Part shown: piece by piece, positions 1 through 4,744 of the stretch
Layout: each line of letters starts with the position of its first letter
Position numbering within the stretch: position 1 is the stretch's first letter
Assembly (NCBI GenBank): GCA_024681175.1
Contig: JAILBI010000243.1
Location: 1-6,156, forward strand
DNA: 6,156 nt
Direction: 5' to 3'
Source: Acholeplasmatales bacterium
Lineage (GTDB): Bacteria; Bacillota_I; Bacilli_A; Acholeplasmatales; Anaeroplasmataceae
Made by a program: the position numbers and the translations under genes
Notes under the pieces: generated by a model
Told to the model about the DNA's origin: nothing
The model's input: the letters and a program-made list of their open reading frames with translations, nothing else
Databases searched by the model: none

Positions 1-177
1 AGATTATTATCAAGTTCATTCCCTAAAATAGAAGAAATCACATCTAATATATTTCCAATTCTTAATATAAGTGGGAATGATATTATTTTTAATTCTTATT
101 TGGTAACACCAATTTTATCTATATTATTCTTTGTAATATATGTGTTTTATTATAATATTAAGGATTTGAAAGAATAG
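1..177 (+). CDS. C-terminal end of a probable membrane protein (5' truncated)
   Basis: Frame 1 is open from the first base to a TAG at 175-177, giving 58 residues with no start in view. The last part carries one clear hydrophobic segment (about residues 37-50, LSILFFVIYVFYYN) followed by a short charged tail ending DLKE, so it should end just inside or outside the cytoplasmic membrane. A polar stretch with Ser, Asn and Gly precedes the helix. A final membrane helix with a short charged tail occurs in ABC-2-type permease subunits, but nothing here is diagnostic and I do not assign a family. No convincing terminator follows; the next 50 bases belong to the regulatory region of the toxin-antitoxin unit. 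Confidence 0.55.
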   Translation, partial: RLLSSSFPKIEEITSNIFPILNISGNDIIFNSYLVTPILSILFFVIYVFYYNIKDLKE

Positions 178-206
178 CGAAATTTTAACGCCTAACAAAA
201 TTATTT

Positions 207-247
207 ATGCGCAGAATATACGCATTTAAAATTGACACAATGCGCAA
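207..247 (+). promoter_or_regulatory. TGCGCA-type repeats, candidate operator of the mntA-hepT unit
   Basis: Three related GC-containing blocks sit in an otherwise AT-only region: ATGCGCAG at 207-214, ATACGCAT at 218-225 and ATGCGCAA at 240-247. ATGCG (207-211) and CGCAT (221-225) form an inverted repeat, and the third copy lies inside the spacer between the -35 and -10 elements. The flanks are also related: TTATTT precedes copy 1 and AAATAAT follows copy 3, in opposite orientation. Such placement suits a repressor site. The obvious candidate regulator is the helix-turn-helix domain of the first gene downstream. The role is inference; the repeats are visible. Confidence 0.55.
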
Positions 248-260
248 ATAATGATAAAAT
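232..260 (+). promoter_or_regulatory. Sigma-A-type promoter of mntA-hepT
   Basis: A perfect TTGACA (-35, 232-237) is separated by 17 bases from TAAAAT (-10, 255-260), with TG at 252-253 forming an extended -10. The expected transcription start near 267 falls on the ribosome binding site AGGTGA itself, so the 5' untranslated region would be only about 11 nt. Confidence 0.8.
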
Positions 261-277
261 CAAGCTAGGTGATATCT

Positions 278-748
278 ATGAATGAATTGAAAAGAATTAG
301 AGAATCTTTAAATATAACTCAGGTTGAAGCATCAAAAATGCTTGATATTTCAAGGAGAACTTATCAAAAGTATGAGTCTTTGGAAGATAATAATGATAAT
401 AAGTTAAAATATTATATTTATAGGTTAAAAGAAATAAATCTAATAGATGAAGAACATGGCATATTAAAATTTGAAGAAATAAAAAATAATGTAGGGATTA
501 TTTTATCTAAATATGATGTTAATTTTTGCTATTTATTTGGATCATATGCTAAAAATAAAGCCACACCTTCAAGCGATATTGATTTATTAATAGATTCTAC
601 TATTACAGGATTAGATTTCTTTGGCTTGATTGAAGAACTAAGAGTTACTTTAAAAAAGAAAATTGATTTATTAAATATTAATCAATTAGAAAATAATCAA
701 GAATTATTAAGAGAAATCTTGAAGGATGGAATCAAAATATATGGATAA
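278..748 (+). CDS. mntA: MntA-type antitoxin: XRE-like helix-turn-helix fused to a minimal nucleotidyltransferase
   Basis: This 156-residue protein is the predicted antitoxin of a type VII HepT/MntA module. In that family MntA transfers AMP from ATP to a tyrosine of HepT and so silences the toxin. Residues 4-35 form an XRE-like helix-turn-helix (LKRIRESLNITQ, then SRRTYQKYE). Residues about 65-156 are the nucleotidyltransferase, with the canonical GSX10DXD motif complete: G88-S89, then D100-I-D102. A probable third catalytic Asp is D130 in KKKIDLL. A GTG at 269 is in frame, but it lies inside the ribosome binding site AGGTGA (267-272); ATG 278 has correct spacing of 5 and is preferred. The gene overlaps hepT by 8 bases, implying translational coupling. 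The DNA-binding domain is an addition to the usual minimal MntA and, with the repeats in the promoter, suggests autorepression (inference). Confidence 0.85.
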   Translation: MNELKRIRESLNITQVEASKMLDISRRTYQKYESLEDNNDNKLKYYIYRLKEINLIDEEHGILKFEEIKNNVGIILSKYDVNFCYLFGSYAKNKATPSSDIDLLIDSTITGLDFFGLIEELRVTLKKKIDLLNINQLENNQELLREILKDGIKIYG

Positions 749-1079
749 TACCAAAAATTCAAAATATTATATAGAAAAAATTGTAAAAGATATTGAATTT
801 TGTATTAATTATTTGAAAGATGAAACTATTGAAACCTTCAACGATGATGAAGTTTTATCTAGTGCAATTAGCTTTAAATTTGTTCAAATATCTGAAAATG
901 TTAAAAAAATAAACAACGAAATATTACTATTGTATCCAAATATACCATGGAATAAAATAATTGGATTACGTAATAGAATAGTTCATGATTATGGGTCAAT
1001 ACAATTAGATATGATTTATAATACAATTAAATATGATTTACCTGATTTATTAAATGATATAAAAACAATTTTAAAATAA
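741..1079 (+). CDS. hepT: HepT-type toxin (HEPN ribonuclease) of the type VII module
   Basis: The predicted protein has 112 residues and is mostly alpha-helical, as expected of the HEPN/HepT family (DUF86). The catalytic RX4HXY motif is intact: R77, H82 and Y84 in GLRNRIVHDYG, preceded by the family-typical IPW at 68-70. Family members cleave RNA, and the Tyr of this motif is the site modified by MntA. An upstream in-frame ATG at 726 would add five residues, but it directly abuts AAGG with no spacing. ATG 741 gives the normal HepT N-terminus (KYYIEKIVKDI soon after the start) and overlaps the mntA stop as ATGGATAA. The purine-rich stretch at 721-730 is the likely ribosome binding site. No terminator follows; the infC promoter starts 9 bases after the stop. 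All catalytic residues are present, so the toxin looks functional. Confidence 0.85.
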   Translation: MDNTKNSKYYIEKIVKDIEFCINYLKDETIETFNDDEVLSSAISFKFVQISENVKKINNEILLLYPNIPWNKIIGLRNRIVHDYGSIQLDMIYNTIKYDLPDLLNDIKTILK

Positions 1080-1088
1080 TAAAAATAG

Positions 1089-1117
1089 TTGACATATTAT
1101 AATCTATAGTTTATAAT
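1089..1117 (+). promoter_or_regulatory. Promoter of the infC-rpmI-rplT operon
   Basis: A perfect TTGACA (1089-1094), a 17-base spacer and a perfect TATAAT (1112-1117) make this the strongest consensus promoter in the window. Transcription should start near 1124, at the 5' edge of the L20 leader. This strength fits an operon for ribosomal proteins that is then throttled by attenuation. Confidence 0.88.
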
Positions 1118-1123
1118 AATTGA

Positions 1124-1253
1124 GGTTAAGATAATATGTGGAAAGAAGAAACGCCCGTTTCTCGCCTGATTGATTATGTTGATAGGCAAATGGCTACTAA
1201 ATAATTGTTAATTTATTTTAGAAATACAAGAGGGCGTTTATGTCCTCTTTTTT
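1124..1253 (+). promoter_or_regulatory. L20 leader (autoregulatory attenuator of infC-rpmI-rplT)
   Basis: The roughly 130-nt untranslated leader matches the arrangement of the Bacillota L20 leader, in which excess ribosomal protein L20 binds the mRNA and promotes premature termination. Visible elements are a local hairpin AGAAAC/GTTTCT (1147-1152 with 1157-1162, loop GCCC), a hairpin closed by GCCT/AGGC (1164-1167 with 1184-1187), and the stretch GGCAAATGGCT (1185-1195). AAACGCCC (1149-1156) is an exact 8-bp complement of GGGCGTTT (1232-1239), which lies in the terminator's 5' arm and loop. Antiterminator and terminator are therefore mutually exclusive. That L20 is the ligand rests on family knowledge and on rplT being the third gene of the operon. 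Confidence 0.85.
1228..1253 (+). terminator. Leader attenuator terminator upstream of infC
   Basis: AAGAGGGC (1228-1235) pairs with GTCCTCTT (1242-1249) through one G-U pair, with a six-base loop and a run of six T (1248-1253). It ends 28 bases before the infC start, so it must be bypassed for expression of the operon. Confidence 0.88.
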
Positions 1254-1267
1254 GTTTTAACACTTTT

Positions 1268-1275
1268 AGGGGGTG
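1268..1275 (+). promoter_or_regulatory. Ribosome binding site that fixes an ATT start for infC
   Basis: AGGGGGTG is a strong Shine-Dalgarno sequence. The GTG at 1273-1275 is part of it and so cannot be its start codon. Six bases downstream, in the same frame, is ATT at 1282, the rare start codon characteristic of infC. Confidence 0.75.
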
Positions 1276-1281
1276 TTTTGT

Positions 1282-1812
1282 ATTAACAAGCAAAAAAAAC
1301 AAGACGAAACATTAGTAAATGAATTAATTACTGCAAAGGAAATGCTAGTTATTACTGATGAAGGTGAAAAGCTTGGCGTTTTAACTAAAGCTAAAGCTTT
1401 ACAACAAGCAGAAGAAAGAGGTTTAGACTTAGTATTAGTTTCACCTGATGCTAATCCACCAGTTGCTAAAATGATGGATTATTCACGTTTCCGTTTTGAA
1501 CAACAAAAACGTCAAAAGGAAATGAAGAAGAAACAAAAAGTTATGGTTGTTCAAGAGATTCAATTATCTCCAACAATTGAAAAACATGACTTTGATACTA
1601 AAGCTAGAAAAGCTAAGACTATTCTTGATAAAGGAAATAAGGTTAAAATCACATTAAGATTTTATGGCCGTATGATTGTTCATCAAGATTTAGGTTTAGA
1701 AGTAATTAATAAATTCATTGAAAGTCTTCAAGACTGTTCTACTGTTGAGTCTCAACCAAAACTAGATGGTAGATCATTATTCGCAGTTATTGCACCAAAA
1801 ATAGAAAAATAA
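1282..1812 (+). CDS. infC: Translation initiation factor IF-3
   Basis: IF3 binds the 30S subunit, blocks early 50S joining and proofreads the start codon and initiator tRNA. The 176-residue product carries the N-domain (about 11-80), with a clear IF3 signature around residues 59-78 (PPVAKMMDYSRFRFEQQKRQ). A Lys-rich linker and the C-domain follow (SPTIEKHDFDTKARKA, VKITLRFYGRMIVH, PKLDGRSLFAVIAPK). I choose ATT 1282 over the in-frame GTG 1273 because GTG lies within the Shine-Dalgarno sequence. In E. coli and other bacteria infC starts at AUU, which lets IF3 repress its own translation. The first ten residues are a Lys/Gln-rich addition before the usual IF3 N-terminus. The signature shows substitutions such as AKMMDYSRF where CRIMDYGKF is usual, within normal family variation. 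rpmI follows after 14 bases. Confidence 0.96.
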   Translation: MNKQKKQDETLVNELITAKEMLVITDEGEKLGVLTKAKALQQAEERGLDLVLVSPDANPPVAKMMDYSRFRFEQQKRQKEMKKKQKVMVVQEIQLSPTIEKHDFDTKARKAKTILDKGNKVKITLRFYGRMIVHQDLGLEVINKFIESLQDCSTVESQPKLDGRSLFAVIAPKIEK

Positions 1813-1826
1813 GGAGAAATTATATT

Positions 1827-2027
1827 ATGCCAAAACAAAAGACACATAGTGGTTTAAAGAAGAGAATCAAAGTTACTGGTTCAGGTAAAATTGTACGTGG
1901 CCATGCATATACAGGTCACCTTAAGACTAATAAGTCTCACAAACAAAATAAAGATTTAAGTAAGACTGCATTAGTACATTCAACAGATGAGAAGAGAATT
2001 AAGCAATTAATCTCTAATTTAAAGTAA
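1827..2027 (+). CDS. rpmI: 50S ribosomal protein L35
   Basis: The gene encodes a 66-residue, highly basic protein of the usual L35 length, a late-assembling component of the large subunit. The N-terminal signature KTHSGLKKRIKVTGSGKIVR (residues 5-24) is unmistakable, followed by the His-rich segment RGHAYTGHLKTNKSHKQ. AAGGAG at 1811-1816 overlaps the infC stop and lies 10 bases before the ATG. Its place between infC and rplT is the conserved order. Expression should be set by the L20 leader upstream, with translation probably coupled to infC. Confidence 0.97.
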   Translation: MPKQKTHSGLKKRIKVTGSGKIVRGHAYTGHLKTNKSHKQNKDLSKTALVHSTDEKRIKQLISNLK

Positions 2028-2042
2028 TAGGAGGATAGAATC

Positions 2043-2459
2043 ATGCCAAGAGTAAAAGGTGGATATGTTACAAGAAGAAGACGTAAAGCTGTCTTAAAAT
2101 TAGCTAAGGGTTATTATGGTTCTAAGCACACCCTATATAAAACTGCTCATGAACAAGTTATGCGTTCTATGCAATATGCATACCGTGATAGAAAGCAACG
2201 TAAGAGAGAATTCAGAAAATTATGGATTCAAAGAATCAATGCTGCTTGCCAATTAAATGGTACTAAGTATTCAAAATTCATTAATGGTTTAGCTCAAGCT
2301 GATATCCAAGTAAATAGAAAGATGTTAGCTGATATGGCTGTTAATGATCCAAACGGATTCGCTAAATTAGTTGAAGCTTCAAATAAAGGTTTAGCAAAGC
2401 CTAAGAAAAAAGTTGTTGAAAACGTAGTTGTTTTAAAACAAGCCCCTAAGAATAACTAA
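2043..2459 (+). CDS. rplT: 50S ribosomal protein L20 with a C-terminal extension
   Basis: L20 binds 23S rRNA early in 50S assembly and, in Bacillota, also binds the leader of its own operon to cause termination. The N-terminal RNA-binding tail ([26 protein letters not shown] region) and the core ([34 protein letters not shown]) are intact. The protein has 138 residues. The normal homologous part ends near residue 119, and the last 19 residues ([19 protein letters not shown]) have no counterpart in the B. subtilis protein as I recall it. AGGAGG at 2029-2034 gives ideal spacing of 8. It is the last gene of the operon, followed by a terminator. Confidence 0.97.
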   Translation: MPRVKGGYVTRRRRKAVLKLAKGYYGSKHTLYKTAHEQVMRSMQYAYRDRKQRKREFRKLWIQRINAACQLNGTKYSKFINGLAQADIQVNRKMLADMAVNDPNGFAKLVEASNKGLAKPKKKVVENVVVLKQAPKNN

Positions 2460-2472
2460 GAGAACATAAAAA

Positions 2473-2501
2473 GGAGAGATTTTAATCTCTCCACTTTTTT
2501 T
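2473..2501 (+). terminator. Intrinsic terminator of infC-rpmI-rplT
   Basis: GGAGAGAT (2473-2480) pairs perfectly with ATCTCTCC (2485-2492) across a TTTA loop, followed by AC and seven T (2495-2501). It lies 14 bases after the rplT stop. Confidence 0.92.
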
Positions 2502-2512
2502 AAAATAATTTT

Positions 2513-2540
2513 TTGTTATATTAAAATTATATGATATACT
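2513..2540 (+). promoter_or_regulatory. Promoter of the small membrane protein gene
   Basis: TTGTTA (2513-2518) and TATACT (2535-2540) are spaced by 16 bases, with TG at 2532-2533 forming an extended -10. Transcription would start near 2547, giving a short untranslated region with AAGAGGT (2551-2557) as ribosome binding site. The terminator upstream makes a separate promoter necessary, which supports the call. Confidence 0.65.
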
Positions 2541-2564
2541 TATTATGGTAAAGAGGTAGTATGT

Positions 2565-2873
2565 ATGTTAGATCCAAAAACTAAATCATTATTTAGAATT
2601 ATTATATTAATATTATTCCTATCTACATTAGCTATAGGTGGAACTATGTTAGGCTTTGTTTTTTCTAAAACAGATATGCCATATTTTTTCCAACATTTTG
2701 GATTAGCTATGTGTTTGTTTTTTATAGGTATAATTGCATTTATGCTTCCAATGCTTAATCAAACAAAATATACTGGAGATAGTAAGGATTCATTGATGCT
2801 TGTCGTTGCGGTATTATTAATTTTAAGTGGAATATTATCAATTGTAATATCATATATTAATTTCAATTTTTAA
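2565..2873 (+). CDS. Small three-helix membrane protein of unknown function
   Basis: The 102-residue product has three predicted membrane helices at about residues 11-33, 43-64 and 77-98, joined by short loops. The N-terminus is short and positively charged (KTKSLFR), which would keep it in the cytoplasm, and the segment before the third helix is polar (NQTKYTGDSKDS). There is no signal peptidase site and no motif I recognise. ATG 2565 is preferred to the out-of-frame ATG at 2561 and lies 7 bases after AAGAGGT. The gene stands alone between the rplT terminator and the promoter of the structured RNA, with its own promoter, so its neighbours give no clue to function. No good terminator follows; the AT-only palindrome at 2882-2903 is the nearest hairpin. 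Confidence 0.8.
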   Translation: MLDPKTKSLFRIIILILFLSTLAIGGTMLGFVFSKTDMPYFFQHFGLAMCLFFIGIIAFMLPMLNQTKYTGDSKDSLMLVVAVLLILSGILSIVISYINFNF

Positions 2874-2890
2874 TTGAAAAGTTTAAAAAT

Positions 2891-2919
2891 TTGCATTTTT
2901 AAATAAATTATAATATAAT
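2891..2919 (+). promoter_or_regulatory. Promoter of the structured leader RNA and helicase operon
   Basis: TTGCAT (-35, 2891-2896), a 17-base spacer and a perfect TATAAT (-10, 2914-2919) place the transcription start near 2926, exactly one base before the 5' strand of the RNA's closing helix. The match between predicted start and RNA edge supports both calls. Confidence 0.82.
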
Positions 2920-2925
2920 GAGATT

Positions 2926-3070
2926 GCTAGGAAGAAGGCCGTGAAGCTCAAACCATATTAAAAGGTTATTGAGAACTGTATGTGCTGGTAGGCTTTTAAT
3001 TTAAGAACCCTAATTACAGTTAAGAGAGATAACCACCGTAGAAGAATTATACTTCTCGTACCTTCCTAGA
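2926..3070 (+). ncRNA. Structured RNA of unassigned class, leader of the DEAD-box helicase operon
   Basis: About 145 nt starting at the predicted transcription start can fold into a closed multi-helix structure. P1 is CTAGGAAG (2927-2934) with CTTCCTAG (3062-3069), 8 perfect pairs. P2 is CTCAAACC (2947-2954) with 2964-2973, 8 pairs with a two-base bulge. P3 is AACTGTA (2974-2980) with TACAGTT (3015-3021), 7 pairs, extended inside by TAGG/CCTA (2989-2992 with 3009-3012) and CTT/AAG. P4 is AGAAG (3040-3044) with CTTCT (3052-3056). P2 and P3 abut at 2973/2974. Unpaired stretches such as 2935-2946 (AAGGCCGTGAAG) and 3022-3039 are richer in G/C than the surroundings. It does not look like tmRNA, RNase P, SRP RNA, a T-box or the rod-like 6S RNA. 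The raiA RNA class is one candidate I cannot confirm. It may be a riboswitch-like attenuator or an independent small RNA. Confidence 0.7.
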
Positions 3071-3082
3071 ACTATGATAATT

Positions 3083-3106
3083 AAGGTGGATTTTATCCAC
3101 CTTTTT
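3083..3106 (+). terminator. Intrinsic terminator between the structured RNA and the helicase
   Basis: AAGGTGGAT (3083-3091) pairs perfectly with ATCCACCTT (3095-3103) around a TTT loop, and the T run continues to 3106. Only 23 bases separate it from the helicase ATG and they hold the ribosome binding site GGAG (3118-3121), leaving no room for a separate promoter. Helicase expression therefore seems to need read-through or antitermination. Confidence 0.9.
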
Positions 3107-3129
3107 ATATATTAAATGGAGAATTATTT

Positions 3130-4737
3130 ATGAATGAATTTGAAAATTTTGGTATCAGTCAAAGACTAATTGATGCCCTAAACAAAGAGAATATATTAGA
3201 ACCTACTGATATCCAAAAGAAGGCTATTCCTGAACTTTTAAATGGCTTTGATGTTATTGGTGGATCAAAAACAGGTACAGGTAAAACTTTTGCCTACTCA
3301 ATACCTATGGTTGAAAAGCTTGCTGGTGATGGTTTAGTTGAGGCATTAATATTATGTCCAACAAGAGAATTATCAATTCAGGTTCAAGGTGAAATAGAAA
3401 AACTAATTTATAAAACAAAGATTAAATGTGCGGCTATTTATGGTGGTGAATCATATTTAATCCAAGATAAAAAGCTTAAACAAAAGCCTAGTATTATTGT
3501 TGGTACACCAGGAAGAATTATTGATCAAATGAATAAAGGTCATATTTCTTTTAATAATGTTAAATATTTAGTATTAGATGAAGCTGATGAAATGTTAAAA
3601 ATGGGCTTTAGCGAAGATTTAGAAACTATTTTAAAGGATGTTCCTTCAGATAGACAAACTGCTTTATTTTCAGCGACTTTACCTCCATTTATAAAAAACT
3701 TAGCTTTAAAATATATGAAAGATCCTAAAAAAATAGAAATAGAATCTAAAACATTAACAGTAGATTTAATTGATCAAAGATTATATTATTGTATGAAGGA
3801 TTCTAAAATGGATTTATTAGTTAGATTATTAGATTATTATGATTTCAATCATATGATAATATTCTGTAATACTAAATCAATGGTTGATGAATTAACTAAT
3901 TTCTTAAAGAAGAATGATTATAAGGCTGAAGGATTACATGGTGATTTGAAACAATTATCTCGTGATAAGGTCATGAATCAATTTAGAGATAATATTGTTA
4001 AAATATTAATCGCTACTGATGTTGCTGCGAGAGGTATAGATATTTCTGATATTGATTGTGTATTAAATTATGATATACCTTATGAAAATGAAATCTATGT
4101 TCATAGAATTGGTAGAACGGCACGAATCGGTCATACAGGTATGGCTATATCAATCGCGACTAATCATTCAAAAGGTAGAATAAGAGAATTAGAACAATAT
4201 ACTAAATCTATTATTAAAGAATGTGAAATACCTACTATTGAAGAAATTAAAAATAATAGTAGTAAAAAATTATATTTAGATATAGTTGAGGCAGTTGAAA
4301 AGAATAAAGATAATAATTCTTATGATAAATTATTAATGTCTTTAGCTAGACGTTCAACTGATCCAATGCCTTTATTAAGAGGCTTACTTTCATTAGTAAA
4401 TAAAGATGAAAAGGTATATAATGAAATAAAGGTATATCAGAAAAAAGAAAGAACTAAATCTAAAGATAATAAAACTAAATCAAAGAAGAATACTAAAGAA
4501 CATGGAAATAAGAATTTCCAAATAGAAGTTAATTTAGGTTCTGTAGATAAAGTAAGACCTAATCAATTAGTAATGTTATTCCATGATCAATTAAAAGTTC
4601 ATAGAGAACACTTTGGAAAAATTGTAATTAATAAAACAAGAACTATAATAGATGTAAATGGTGAAGCATTAAGATTTTTTAAAGAAAATAAGAATATTAA
4701 ATTTAATGGTAAAACAGTAAATATAAGAATTCTTTAG
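3130..4737 (+). CDS. DEAD-box ATP-dependent RNA helicase with C-terminal DbpA/YxiN-type RNA-binding domain
   Basis: A 535-residue cytoplasmic helicase that unwinds RNA using ATP. Motifs in order: Q motif (Q29 in PTDIQKKAI), I SKTGTGKT 46-53, Ia PTREL 77-81, GG 105-106, Ib TPGR 126-129, II DEAD 150-153, III SAT 181-183, IV IIFC 243-246, V ATDVAARGID 295-304 and VI HRIGRTARIG 325-334. All catalytic residues are present; motif I begins with Ser where Ala is usual. After a helical segment and a Lys-rich linker (about 430-462), residues 463-535 resemble the DbpA/YxiN RRM-like domain (IEVNLGSVDKVRPNQL, GKIVI, FNGKTVNIRI). That domain binds 23S rRNA helix 92 in E. coli DbpA and B. subtilis YxiN. A role in 50S assembly is therefore likely but inferred; a CshA/DeaD-like role in cold or RNA decay is the alternative. 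The stop overlaps the rsmD ribosome binding site. Confidence 0.95.
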   Translation: MNEFENFGISQRLIDALNKENILEPTDIQKKAIPELLNGFDVIGGSKTGTGKTFAYSIPMVEKLAGDGLVEALILCPTRELSIQVQGEIEKLIYKTKIKCAAIYGGESYLIQDKKLKQKPSIIVGTPGRIIDQMNKGHISFNNVKYLVLDEADEMLKMGFSEDLETILKDVPSDRQTALFSATLPPFIKNLALKYMKDPKKIEIESKTLTVDLIDQRLYYCMKDSKMDLLVRLLDYYDFNHMIIFCNTKSMVDELTNFLKKNDYKAEGLHGDLKQLSRDKVMNQFRDNIVKILIATDVAARGIDISDIDCVLNYDIPYENEIYVHRIGRTARIGHTGMAISIATNHSKGRIRELEQYTKSIIKECEIPTIEEIKNNSSKKLYLDIVEAVEKNKDNNSYDKLLMSLARRSTDPMPLLRGLLSLVNKDEKVYNEIKVYQKKERTKSKDNKTKSKKNTKEHGNKNFQIEVNLGSVDKVRPNQLVMLFHDQLKVHREHFGKIVINKTRTIIDVNGEALRFFKENKNIKFNGKTVNIRIL

Positions 4738-4744
4738 GAGTATT

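Noticed and set aside
269..277. GTG at 269 as the start of the antitoxin gene.
   Set aside because: It lies inside AGGTGA, the ribosome binding site for ATG 278, and would have no upstream site of its own; the predicted mRNA starts at about 267.
726..740. ATG at 726 as the hepT start.
   Set aside because: AAGG directly abuts it with no spacing, and ATG 741 gives the typical HepT N-terminus with a tight 8-base overlap to mntA.
2882..2903. A perfect 9-bp A/T-only palindrome (TTTAAAAAT / ATTTTTAAA, spacer TTGC) overlapping the -35 box of the leader promoter.
   Set aside because: In DNA this AT-rich, such palindromes are expected by chance. It has no GC pairs and so would be a poor terminator, and no partner site or regulator points to an operator.
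2926..3106. The structured RNA as 6S RNA, a T-box or a mimic of 23S rRNA helix 92 bound by the helicase.
   Set aside because: The fold is branched rather than a long rod with a central bubble. There is no T-box sequence (GGTGGAAC...), and no A-loop hairpin like GGCUGUUCGCC is present. The AGAAC...ACAGTT similarity to 23S domain V is too short to rely on.
3106..3113. TATATA/TATATT after the leader terminator as a -10 box for the helicase.
   Set aside because: No -35 element lies at proper distance, and the transcript would begin at or after the ribosome binding site.
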